This document shows, one piece after another, positions 7,437-14,808 of a stretch of 36,311 nt of DNA. The notes under the pieces are model-generated. The model did no database searches. It had not been told where the DNA came from and worked only from the letters and a program-made list of their open reading frames with translations. Source of the stretch: Brooklawnia sp937867175 (GTDB taxonomy: Bacteria; Actinomycetota; Actinomycetes; Propionibacteriales; Propionibacteriaceae); the NCBI GenBank assembly GCA_036821905.1, contig DAISIR010000025.1, forward strand, positions 1 through 36,311, in the 5' to 3' direction. Each line of letters begins with the position of its first letter. Position 1 is the stretch's first letter. Position numbers and translations under genes: made by a program.

Positions 7437-9980
7437 TCAGTCGACGCGTTCGAAACCGACCACCCGCAGCACCAGCTCGCCGAGTTCGTCGCTCGCGTCC
7501 AGGTTGACCTCGGCCCGGATCTGCCAGTCGTGGTTGCCGGCTGGGTCGTCGATGATCTGGGTGACCTGCCAGCGACGCGTCCGATCGTCTTCGACCACGA
7601 ACAACGATGGCGACCGGGCCGCCGACCCGGTGCCGATCCCGTCGTGTTCGTCGTAGTAGTCGTCGAGAGCGGCGTCCCAGTCGTCGCCGGTCAGGATCAA
7701 GTCGGCGTCGTCCGCCTCCAACCCCGCCAGTGCGTCCGGATCGTCCTGCGCCGCCAACTGCACCCGCCGGAACATCGCGTTACGCACCAGGACGCGGAAG
7801 GCCCGGCTGTTGCCGGTCAGCGGCCTGACCGGGGCCGAGACGGCGGCCAGACCGGCCATCGTGCCCGCCTCGCCGCTGGCCAGCGCCTCCCACTCGTCCA
7901 CCAGGCTCGAATCGGTTGCCCGCACCAGTTCACCCAGCCAGATGATGATGTCGTCCAGCTCGTCGGTGTGGGACGCCGCCGGGACCGTCTGGCGCAGCGC
8001 CCGCCAAGCGTCCGAAAGATAGCGCAGGAGCAAGCCCTCGCTGCGTTGTAGCTTGTAGAAGGCCACATACTCGGTGAACGTCATGGCCCGCTCGACCATC
8101 TCGCGGACGATCGCCTTGGGACGCAACGGATGCTCCACCAGCCACGGGTGCGTCTTGGCGAAGGCCAGGTGCACCTCGGACAATTCCTCGGCCAACGGCT
8201 GCGGCCAACTCACCTCGGCCAGGATCTCCCGGCGCTCCTCGTAGTCGTAGCCTTCGGCCTTCAGCTCGGCCACGGTCTCGCCGCGCGCCTTCGACTGCTG
8301 GGCGTGCAAGATGGCCATCGGGTCCTCCAGCGTCGCCTCGATCACGCTCACCACGTCGAGTTCGTAGCCATCCAGGTCGGGGTCGAGCAGTTCGAGGGCC
8401 GTCATCGCGAACGCGCTCAGCGGCTGGTTGAGCGCGAAGTCGTCCTGCAGGCCAGGGGCGAGGTCGTAGCGCCGCCCGCCTGCGGTCGGGATGGCGCGCC
8501 GGACGACGACGCCAGCCTCCAGCAACGACCTGCCCAGCGCCACCCCACGGCGCAACTGCTTGCGCTGCTGCCCGGGGTCAGCCATCGCCGCCCGTACGAT
8601 ACGGGCCAGCGCGGCACCGGTCTCCTCGTCGCGCTGCAGCAGGTTGAGCAGCATCGAGTGGCTCACCTCGAGGCGGGCATGCAGTGTCTCGGGCTGGGCG
8701 GCGACCAGCCTGTCGAAGCTGGCCTCGGTGTAGTTGACGAAGCCTTCCGGCGGCTTCTTGCGCCGCACACTCCTCAGCTTCTTCTCGTCATCGGCGAACT
8801 TGGCCAGCACCCGGGCGTTCTCGATCTGGTATTCAGGGGCCTGCACCACCACGTTGCCGACCGGGTCGAAACCGGGACGCCCGGCCCGGCCCGCGATCTG
8901 ATGGAACTCGCGGGCCCGCAACAGCCGCTGCCGGCGGCCGTCGAACTTGCTCAAGGTGGTGAACACGACCGTGCGGATCGGTACGTTGATGCCCACCCCG
9001 AGCGTGTCGGTGCCGCAGATCACGCGCAAAAGACCTTGTTGGGCGAGCGTTTCGACCAGTCGCCGGTACTTCGGCAGCAGCCCGGCATGATGCACGCCGA
9101 TGCCGGCACGCAGCATCTTCACCAACGTCGCCCCGAACCCGCGGGCGAATCGGAAACCGCCGATCGCCTCGACGATACGGTGTCGGGCCTGCGTATCGAC
9201 CAACTTCATGCTCATCAGGCCTTGTGCCTGCTCGGTCGCCGCCGCCTGGCTGGGATGCACCAGGTAGACCGGCGCCGCCCCGGTGTGCACCAACTCGGTC
9301 AGCGTCTCGGGCAGGGGCGTCATCGACCACTTGAAGACCAGCGGTACCGGACGCGTCGCTCCCGCCAGCACCTCGGTCGGGCGTCCGGTGCGCTCGGTGA
9401 GCAACTCGACCAGACCGGTCACATCACCCAGGGTGGCGCTCATGATCATGAACTGCGCTTGGGGCAGCTCGCTGGTCGCCACCTGCCAGGCCCAGCCGCG
9501 ATCGGGGTCGGCGATGAAGTGGTATTCGTCGGCCACCACCATCTGGAGGTCGGCGCTGGCACCCTCGCGCAGCGCGATGTTGGCCAGGATCTCGGCCGTG
9601 CAGCAGATGATCGGCGCGTCCGGGTTCACCGAGGCGTCCCCGGTGACCATGCCGACCAGGTCGGCGCCGAAGTCATCCACCCAGGTGAAGAACTTCTCGC
9701 TGACCAGCGCCTTGATCGGGGCGGTGTAGTAGACCCGGCCGCGGGCGGCCAGTGTCGCCACGTGTGCGGCGGTGGCGATCAGCGATTTGCCCGAACCGGT
9801 CGGGGTGGTGATGATCGTGTTCGCGCCGGCGAGGGTGGCCAGCAACGCGTCCGCCTGATGGGCATAGAGCGGCATGCCAGCCTGCTGCGCCCAAGTCTCG
9901 AAGGCCGTGTACAGGGCGTCCGGCCCGGGCCTGGGGCCCAATTCGTCCAGCAGGGCGGCGAGGCTGGGGGTTTGGGGCAC
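7437..9980 (-). CDS. DEAD/DEAH-box RNA helicase with C-terminal DUF3516 domain
   Basis: An 847-aa Ski2-like superfamily 2 helicase. Walker A is TTPTGSGKS near residues 58-66, motif II is DEYH near 151-154, motif III is MSATLGD and motif VI is QIAGRAGRPG. The C-terminal 400 residues correspond to the actinobacterial DUF3516 region. Likely role is ATP-dependent RNA unwinding in RNA processing or decay. I chose the GTG at 9980 (VPQTPSLAALLDELG) because GAGAG lies upstream; a TTG at 10025 would place the start inside the 17-bp inverted repeat. It is divergent from the tauE unit and downstream of it on the minus strand lies dppA. Confidence 0.9.
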   Translation of the reverse strand: MPQTPSLAALLDELGPRPGPDALYTAFETWAQQAGMPLYAHQADALLATLAGANTIITTPTGSGKSLIATAAHVATLAARGRVYYTAPIKALVSEKFFTWVDDFGADLVGMVTGDASVNPDAPIICCTAEILANIALREGASADLQMVVADEYHFIADPDRGWAWQVATSELPQAQFMIMSATLGDVTGLVELLTERTGRPTEVLAGATRPVPLVFKWSMTPLPETLTELVHTGAAPVYLVHPSQAAATEQAQGLMSMKLVDTQARHRIVEAIGGFRFARGFGATLVKMLRAGIGVHHAGLLPKYRRLVETLAQQGLLRVICGTDTLGVGINVPIRTVVFTTLSKFDGRRQRLLRAREFHQIAGRAGRPGFDPVGNVVVQAPEYQIENARVLAKFADDEKKLRSVRRKKPPEGFVNYTEASFDRLVAAQPETLHARLEVSHSMLLNLLQRDEETGAALARIVRAAMADPGQQRKQLRRGVALGRSLLEAGVVVRRAIPTAGGRRYDLAPGLQDDFALNQPLSAFAMTALELLDPDLDGYELDVVSVIEATLEDPMAILHAQQSKARGETVAELKAEGYDYEERREILAEVSWPQPLAEELSEVHLAFAKTHPWLVEHPLRPKAIVREMVERAMTFTEYVAFYKLQRSEGLLLRYLSDAWRALRQTVPAASHTDELDDIIIWLGELVRATDSSLVDEWEALASGEAGTMAGLAAVSAPVRPLTGNSRAFRVLVRNAMFRRVQLAAQDDPDALAGLEADDADLILTGDDWDAALDDYYDEHDGIGTGSAARSPSLFVVEDDRTRRWQVTQIIDDPAGNHDWQIRAEVNLDASDELGELVLRVVGFERVD

Positions 9981-10025
9981 GCTGCCGATTCTCTCATGGG
10001 CCGACCTGATCGCCCGAATGAACAA

Positions 10026-10067
10026 TGCGGAAGATTGCGCAGGGTAGTCGCTGCGCGATCTTCCGCA
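10026..10067. repeat. 17-bp inverted repeat with 8-nt loop between divergent genes
   Basis: Left arm 10026-10042 and right arm 10051-10067 (outer sequence TGCGGAAGAT) pair over 17 positions with a single T-G wobble, separated by GGTAGTCG. It is the strongest hairpin in the window. It lies in the 123-bp gap between the minus-strand helicase and the plus-strand tauE leader, 24 bp upstream of the candidate -10 at 10092. No T-run follows on either strand. It could be an operator, a 5' RNA structure or a copy of a dispersed palindromic element. Confidence 0.8.
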
Positions 10068-10091
10068 GTCCGCGGGATGTCGGTTCGAACC

Positions 10092-10097
10092 TAGAGT
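10092..10097 (+). promoter_or_regulatory. Candidate -10 box (TAGAGT) for a leaderless transcript
   Basis: TAGAGT fits the actinobacterial TANNNT consensus and lies six bases before the GTG at 10104, which would then be at or next to the transcription start. No clear -35 is present. Confidence 0.45.
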
Positions 10098-10103
10098 TGA
10101 CCC

Positions 10104-10172
10104 GTGACCTCAAGCGCTCAGCGCCGCTCAGGCTTGCGCCCGCCGGCCTGCTACGAGCTCTGGCGGGCATAG
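10104..10172 (+). CDS. 22-codon leaderless micro-ORF abutting tauE
   Basis: A GTG-initiated frame of 22 codons (begins VTSSAQRRSG, ends PACYELWRA) stops with TAG at 10170-10172, and the tauE ATG follows at 10173 with no gap. A TANNNT box six bases before the GTG predicts a leaderless mRNA. tauE has no Shine-Dalgarno of its own, so its translation probably depends on ribosomes finishing this frame. Short leaderless frames upstream of sulfur genes act as cysteine-sensing leaders in mycobacteria, but this one has only one Cys, so amino-acid attenuation is not shown. It could also simply be a translation-coupling device. Confidence 0.5.
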   Translation: MTSSAQRRSGLRPPACYELWRA

Positions 10173-10985
10173 ATGGACGCCATCCTGGTCGCGCTGCTGA
10201 TCGGCTTGGCGGTGGGCGTCGTCGTGGGCGCCTTGGGTGCGGGCGGCGGCATCCTGTCGGTCCCGATCCTGGTCTACGCGCTCGGCCAGGCGCCGCACTC
10301 CGCCTCGGCAAGCTCGCTGGTCATCGTCGGCAGCACCGCGGTGGCCGGGCTGGCGCATCACATCCGCCGCGAAACGGTCGATTGGCGCACCGGCCTGACG
10401 TTCGGGTTGCTCGGGGTCGCCGGATCGTTCCTCGGATCGCGCTTGTCGGTGCGGGTGGACGGCCGGGTGCTGATGGGTCTGTTCGCCGTGATGCTGGCGA
10501 TGGTGGCCGTCGCGATGTTCCGCCAGGCCTTCATCACCAGGCGCATTGAGCGTCGACGATCCGGCGAGCCGGTGGCCACCGCCGTGCGACGGCGGCCGGC
10601 GAAGAAGTGGAAATGGCTGCCGATCAGCGCACTCGCCTCCGCGACCGGCCTGCTCACCGGCTTCTTCGGGGTGGGCGGTGGGTTCGTGGTGGTGCCGGTG
10701 CTGGTCTTGGTGCTCGGGGTCCCGATGCGAACCGCGTCCGGCACTTCACTGGTGGTGATGGTGGTGGCCTCAATCAGCGGGCTGCTGTCGCGCATCGGCA
10801 CCGACGTGGTCGTCGATTGGCCGCTGACCATCGCCTTCACCATCGCCAGCATGATCGGTGGCGTGTTCGGGGGTCCGGCGGCCAGCCGGGTGAAGACCTG
10901 GGTGCTGATGGTGGTCTTCGCCGTCCTGTTGGCCTTGGTGGCGGTCTTCGTGGGTGTGTCGTTGGCGCTCGGCATCGCCACCTGA
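10173..10985 (+). CDS. TauE/SafE-family sulfite/sulfonate exporter
   Basis: A 270-aa membrane protein with about eight helices and the two internal repeats of the TauE/SafE family, each marked by a glycine-rich entry: GALGAGGGILSVPILVYALG near residue 17 and GFFGVGGGFVVVPVLVLVLG in the second half. A basic cytoplasmic loop (RRIERRRSGEP, then RRRPAKKWKW) separates the halves. Members export sulfite, sulfoacetate or related organosulfur anions. The ATG at 10173 directly follows the micro-ORF stop. A second sulfur-anion exporter unit follows 112 bp downstream. The substrate cannot be fixed from sequence. Confidence 0.85.
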   Translation: MDAILVALLIGLAVGVVVGALGAGGGILSVPILVYALGQAPHSASASSLVIVGSTAVAGLAHHIRRETVDWRTGLTFGLLGVAGSFLGSRLSVRVDGRVLMGLFAVMLAMVAVAMFRQAFITRRIERRRSGEPVATAVRRRPAKKWKWLPISALASATGLLTGFFGVGGGFVVVPVLVLVLGVPMRTASGTSLVVMVVASISGLLSRIGTDVVVDWPLTIAFTIASMIGGVFGGPAASRVKTWVLMVVFAVLLALVAVFVGVSLALGIAT

Positions 10986-10993
10986 TCGCTCAG

Positions 10994-11008
10994 CCGGCCC
11001 ATGGCCGG
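10994..11008. terminator. Short GC hairpin after tauE
   Basis: CCGGCC at 10994-10999 and GGCCGG at 11003-11008 form a 6-bp stem nine bases after the tauE stop. No T-run follows, so termination would be weak or Rho-dependent. Confidence 0.3.
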
Positions 11009-11025
11009 TGAATGCGGGTGGCTGT

Positions 11026-11055
11026 TTGATACCTACAGGGCCGGAAAGTTAGCCT
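11026..11055 (+). promoter_or_regulatory. Candidate promoter of the small-protein/yeiH unit
   Basis: TTGATA at 11026-11031 and TAGCCT at 11050-11055 are separated by 18 bp, a sigma70-like arrangement. Transcription would start near 11062, giving a leader of about 36 nt that includes the GAGGAG ribosome site before 11098. Confidence 0.45.
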
Positions 11056-11097
11056 GTGGCCAGATGGCCCCCGGGCCAACATCGTAAGAGGAGTCCC

Positions 11098-11247
11098 ATG
11101 GCCAGCCAGCCCAATTCTCGGCCCGTCCAGCCGCCGAACGCCGACGGCAAGTTCTCGATCAGCGAGGACTGGCTCGCGTTCGCAGTCGGTTTGGTGCTGC
11201 TCGCGCTCTGCCTGACCGGCATCATCCCCGAGGGATTGATCCCGTGA
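11098..11247 (+). CDS. 49-aa single-helix membrane protein translationally coupled to yeiH
   Basis: The ATG at 11098 has GAGGAG four bases upstream. The product has a hydrophilic Pro/Asn-rich N-terminus of about 20 residues, the segment ISEDWLAF, then one hydrophobic helix (AVGLVLLALCLTGIIP) and a four-residue end. Its TGA overlaps the GTG of the exporter gene as GTGA (11244-11247). The conserved-looking layout and coupling suggest a small accessory subunit of the transporter, comparable in style to other small membrane partners of transporters. That partnership is inference. I do not recognise a named family. Confidence 0.75.
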   Translation: MASQPNSRPVQPPNADGKFSISEDWLAFAVGLVLLALCLTGIIPEGLIP

Positions 11248-12413
11248 CCGAACACAAGCCCGTGACAGCCACGCCCCAGGCGCCGGCCGCCCAGCCCGAA
11301 GACCAGATCCACGGCCAAGATGCGCCGGCCATGACCCGGGCCCATCCACTGTGGACGATCGCCGGCGTCATCGTCCTGCTGGGCCTGGCCGCGCTGGTGC
11401 ACTGGCTCACCGTCTGGGTGCCGCAGGCCACCAAGGGGACCGGTTTCGGCAAGGTCGCCAAGTCGATCGAGTTCCCGATCTACGCGATCATCATCGGCTT
11501 CGGCGCCAACGCCCTGCTCTCGGCGCTGGGCGTGCGGAAGAAGATGTCGGCGGCGTTCCGAACCGAGTTCCTGATCAAGACCGGCCTGGTGCTGTTGGGT
11601 GCGTCCATCAATTTCGCCGTCATCGCGAAGGCAGCGCTGCCCGCGGTCGCGCAGGCGCTGCTGCTGATCAGCGCGGTCTTCATGTTCACCTGGTGGTTCG
11701 CCGGCCTGCTCGGGCTGGACGACAAGTTGCGCGCCCTGCTGAGTTCGGCCGTGTCCATCTGTGGCGTCTCCGCTGCGGTCGCCGCCGCCGGTGCGGTGCA
11801 GGCGAAGAAGGAACAACTGGCCTACACCGCGTCCCTGGTGATCGTCTTCGCGGTGCCGATGATCTTTTTCCTGCCGTGGGCGGCCGGGCTGCTGGGGCTG
11901 TCCCCGGCGGTCACGGGTGCCTGGATCGGCGGCAACATCGACACCACCGCCGCGGTGACCGCCGCGGGCACCATGGCCGGTGAACAGCCGCTGCAGATCG
12001 CCACCATCGTCAAGGTGACTCAGAACGCGCTGCTCGGCGTGGTCGCAGTGCTGCTGTCGATGTACTTCACCTTCAAGGTGGAACGGCAGGCCGGCAACTC
12101 CAGGCCCAAGCTGATCACCTTGTGGCACAGCTTCCCGAAGTTCGTGCTCGGCTTCCTGATCGCCTCGGTGGTGGCGACCATCTTCTCCTCGGTTGTCGAC
12201 CCAGCCGTGGCCAAGCCGGCCATCGGTGTCGCCAACGACCTGCGCACCTGGTTCCTCACCCTGGCCTTCGTCAGCATCGGCCTGGAGTTCAGCTTCGGTT
12301 CGCTGAAGGAGGCCGGCTGGAAACCGGTGGCCGTCTTCGGGGCCGCCACCGTGGTCAACCTGGCCGTCGGCCTGCTGCTCGCCAGCGTGTTGTGGAGCGG
12401 CTTCACGTTCTGA
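11244..12413 (+). CDS. YeiH/UPF0324-family putative sulfate exporter
   Basis: A 389-aa polytopic membrane protein with about ten helices. Family landmarks include KTGLVLLGASINF, the segment SSAVSICGVSAAVAAAGAV, and GAWIGGNIDTTAAVTAAGT, which belong to the conserved hypothetical 698/YeiH family annotated as putative sulfate exporters. A longer than usual N-terminal cytoplasmic region (about 40 residues, with many Gln, Pro and Ala) precedes helix 1. The GTG start is fixed by the GTGA overlap with the 49-aa gene. Family function is weakly supported experimentally, so the substrate is uncertain. The nearby TauE homologue supports sulfur-anion efflux. Confidence 0.85.
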   Translation: MTEHKPVTATPQAPAAQPEDQIHGQDAPAMTRAHPLWTIAGVIVLLGLAALVHWLTVWVPQATKGTGFGKVAKSIEFPIYAIIIGFGANALLSALGVRKKMSAAFRTEFLIKTGLVLLGASINFAVIAKAALPAVAQALLLISAVFMFTWWFAGLLGLDDKLRALLSSAVSICGVSAAVAAAGAVQAKKEQLAYTASLVIVFAVPMIFFLPWAAGLLGLSPAVTGAWIGGNIDTTAAVTAAGTMAGEQPLQIATIVKVTQNALLGVVAVLLSMYFTFKVERQAGNSRPKLITLWHSFPKFVLGFLIASVVATIFSSVVDPAVAKPAIGVANDLRTWFLTLAFVSIGLEFSFGSLKEAGWKPVAVFGAATVVNLAVGLLLASVLWSGFTF

Positions 12414-12512
12414 TCGTCGAGACGGCGACGGCGACCACGCAGCGGACTTGGTCTGGCCTTTGCGGCGACCGAATTTAGATTGGGGAGCGAACGTATTGGA
12501 AAGGCTGTGGAC

Positions 12513-14189
12513 GTGGCGACGAAGCTACTGCTGTCAGGCAATGAAGCGATAGCCCTAGGGGCATACGAGGCCGGGGTGGCCTTGGGGTGCGGGTATCCCG
12601 GCACGCCGTCCACCGAGATCATCGAGACCCTGGCGCAGCGTCCCGACGTGTACACCGAATGGTCGGTGAACGAGAAGGTCGCGCTGGAAGTCGGCTTGGG
12701 TGCCGCGCTCGCCGGCGGACGCGCGCTGGTCACCATGAAGCACGTCGGCCTGAACGTCGCCGCCGACCCGCTGTTCACCTCGTCCTACACCGGGGTGAAC
12801 GCCGGACTGGTGGTCGTCACCGCAGACGACCCGGCCATGCACTCGTCCCAGAACGAGCAGGACAGCCGCAACTACGCGTTGGCCGCGAAGCTGCCGATGT
12901 TCGAGCCCGCCGATGCGGCGCAGGCCCGCGAGTTCACCCGGGCGGCGTTTGAACTGTCCGAGGCCTATGACACCCCGGTGCTGCTGCGTTCGGCCACCCG
13001 GCTGTCACACTCCACCGGCGTGGTTGAGGTCGATGAGGACGCCCCGGCCCCGCAACGCCACGCTCTGGGCTTCAATGCGCAGCCGTCCAAGTATGTGATG
13101 ATCCCCGGCAACGCCAGACGCCGCCGCCTCGACATCGCGGCGCGCTGGCAGCGCCTGACCGACGCCGTCGAAACCCATCCCGCCAACAGCGTCGAACACG
13201 CGCCCGGCGAGGTGGGCGTGATCACCTCCGGTGTGGCCTACCAGTACGTCAAAGAGGTCATGCCGCAGGCGGGCGTCTGCCGGCTGGGCATCGTGCACCC
13301 GTTGCCGCGGCGCCTGATCACCGAGTTCGCCCGGCAGTACCGGACGGTCTACGTGGTGGAAGAACTCGACCCGGTGATCGAGACGCAGGTCCGCGCCTGG
13401 GGAATCGACTGCCACGGCAAGGATGTCTTCCCCGGCATCGGCGAGTTCAGCCCCGGGACGCTGCGCACCGCGCTCGGCCTGCCGCAGCCCGAACCCATCG
13501 GCGAACCCGCCATCGAGGTGCCGCCGCGTTTCCCGGCGCTGTGCGTCGGCTGCCCGCACGCCCACGTGTACAACGCGCTGCGCGAACGCGGCATGATCGT
13601 TTCCGGCGACATCGGCTGCTACAGCCTCGGCGTCATGCCGCCCTACTCCGCGATGGACACGCTGCTCGACATGGGCGCCTCGCTGACCATGGCACACGGT
13701 ATGGACGCGGTGCTGAGCAACGACCCGTCGGCCTCCGGCCAGATCGGCAAACCGCAGATCGCGGCGGTGATCGGCGACTCCACCTTCGCCCACTCGGGAC
13801 TGACCGGGTTGCTGAACGCCTGCTGGAACAAACGCGACGGCCTGTACATCGTGCTCGACAACGGCACCACCGCGATGACCGGCGGCCAGCCCAACCCGCT
13901 CAGCGGTGAGCGGCTGGGCCGTGAGGACGCCATGCATCTCGACTACGGCTACCTCGCCCGTGCCTTCGGCATCCCGGACGAGAACTTCGCTGCGGTGGAC
14001 GCCAACAGCCGCAAGGCGGTCACCGCCGCGATCGACGACCTGGCCCCACGCTCCGGCGTCCGCCTGCTCGCGGTCATCGGCATGTGCATCATCGAGGTCA
14101 AGGACCTCAAGAAGATCGACAAGTACGTCGACAAGCGCGATGCCCGGCGACTGGAGATCACTGAGGTGAAGGAGCACTCCCATGCCTGA
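12513..14189 (+). CDS. iorA: Indolepyruvate (arylpyruvate) oxidoreductase alpha subunit lacking the ferredoxin domain
   Basis: A 558-aa subunit. The N-terminal pyruvate-oxidoreductase domain starts LLLSGNEAIALGAYEAGVA and contains GYPGTPSTEIIE. The C-terminal TPP domain has CVGCPHAHVYNAL, SGDIGCYSLGVMPP, GDSTFAHSG and LDNGTTAMTGGQPNP. With IorB it would oxidatively decarboxylate aryl 2-oxoacids to aryl-acetyl-CoA. The protein stops about 40 residues after the TPP domain, where the family normally has a two-cluster [4Fe-4S] ferredoxin domain; only one Cys (in IGMCII) is present there. The GTG at 12513 is chosen because GGAAAGG lies eight bases upstream and gives the usual N-terminus. It overlaps iorB by 8 bp. 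Confidence 0.88.
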   Translation: MATKLLLSGNEAIALGAYEAGVALGCGYPGTPSTEIIETLAQRPDVYTEWSVNEKVALEVGLGAALAGGRALVTMKHVGLNVAADPLFTSSYTGVNAGLVVVTADDPAMHSSQNEQDSRNYALAAKLPMFEPADAAQAREFTRAAFELSEAYDTPVLLRSATRLSHSTGVVEVDEDAPAPQRHALGFNAQPSKYVMIPGNARRRRLDIAARWQRLTDAVETHPANSVEHAPGEVGVITSGVAYQYVKEVMPQAGVCRLGIVHPLPRRLITEFARQYRTVYVVEELDPVIETQVRAWGIDCHGKDVFPGIGEFSPGTLRTALGLPQPEPIGEPAIEVPPRFPALCVGCPHAHVYNALRERGMIVSGDIGCYSLGVMPPYSAMDTLLDMGASLTMAHGMDAVLSNDPSASGQIGKPQIAAVIGDSTFAHSGLTGLLNACWNKRDGLYIVLDNGTTAMTGGQPNPLSGERLGREDAMHLDYGYLARAFGIPDENFAAVDANSRKAVTAAIDDLAPRSGVRLLAVIGMCIIEVKDLKKIDKYVDKRDARRLEITEVKEHSHA

Positions 14190-14808
14190 GGCGACGATCG
14201 ACCGCGTCTGGAACGTCATGCTCGTCGGTGTCGGTGGCCAAGGCGTGGTGCTGGCCAGCGACATCCTCGCCGCGGCGGCCCTGGAGGCCGGCCTGGACGT
14301 CAAGAAGTCCGAGATCCACGGCATGTCGCAGCGCGGGGGCTCGGTCTTCAGCCACGTCCGCTTCGGGCCGACGGTGCATTCCCCGACCATTCCGTACGGC
14401 GAGGTCGACGTCCTCTATTCGCTGGAACGGATCGAGGCGCTGCGGTGGGCCGGCTGGGCGCGTCTGGGGGCGGCGGTCTGCTATGTCGACCACGTGATCC
14501 ATCCGTACGGGGTCAAGGCCTACGACCCCGGTGTCGACGACGAAATCGCGCGGCTGTTCGGCACCACCGTCCGCTTCGACGACCATGAACTCAAGTCGTT
14601 GATCAACGCCAAGGCAAAGAACACCGCGCTGCTGGGGGCAGTCTCGCTGTTGGTGCCGCTGCCGGAGCAGGCTTTCCTGAGCGTGCTGGCCCAGCACGTG
14701 CCCGCAGGCACGGCACAGGTCAACGAGACAGCATTCGTAGTCGGCCGCCAGATCGGCGCCGCAGCCCTGGGTGGACGCACCCTACAGGAGGCCTCCCATG
14801 TGGAATGA
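14182..14808 (+). CDS. iorB: Indolepyruvate oxidoreductase beta (gamma-domain) subunit
   Basis: A 208-aa protein with the nucleotide/CoA-side motif VGVGGQGVVLAS near residues 15-26 and KSEIHGMSQRGGSV near 43-56, both typical of IorB and of the gamma domain of 2-oxoacid oxidoreductases. It completes the IorAB enzyme for arylpyruvates derived from Trp, Tyr or Phe. Its ATG at 14182 lies inside the end of iorA (8-bp overlap) and its end overlaps paaK by 11 bp, so the three are translated from one mRNA. Confidence 0.88.
   Translation: MPEATIDRVWNVMLVGVGGQGVVLASDILAAAALEAGLDVKKSEIHGMSQRGGSVFSHVRFGPTVHSPTIPYGEVDVLYSLERIEALRWAGWARLGAAVCYVDHVIHPYGVKAYDPGVDDEIARLFGTTVRFDDHELKSLINAKAKNTALLGAVSLLVPLPEQAFLSVLAQHVPAGTAQVNETAFVVGRQIGAAALGGRTLQEASHVE

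Noticed and set aside
8010..8030. Partial match in the helicase gene to the arm of the 17-bp inverted repeat at 10026
   Set aside because: About 14 of 16 bases agree, but it lies inside a coding region, has no partner arm and is likely chance.
5736..8051. A 771-codon open frame on the plus strand opposite dppA and the helicase end
   Set aside because: It is antisense to well-supported genes, is rich in Val/Asp/Arg/Gly as expected from the complement of GC3-biased codons, and has no domain motif or ribosome site.
8130..10094. A 654-codon open frame antisense to the DUF3516 helicase
   Set aside because: The helicase on the other strand carries all SF2 motifs; the antisense protein is His/Gln/Arg-rich with no recognisable motif.
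13005..14390. A 461-codon open frame antisense to iorA/iorB
   Set aside because: It spans two real overlapping genes and shows only shadow composition.
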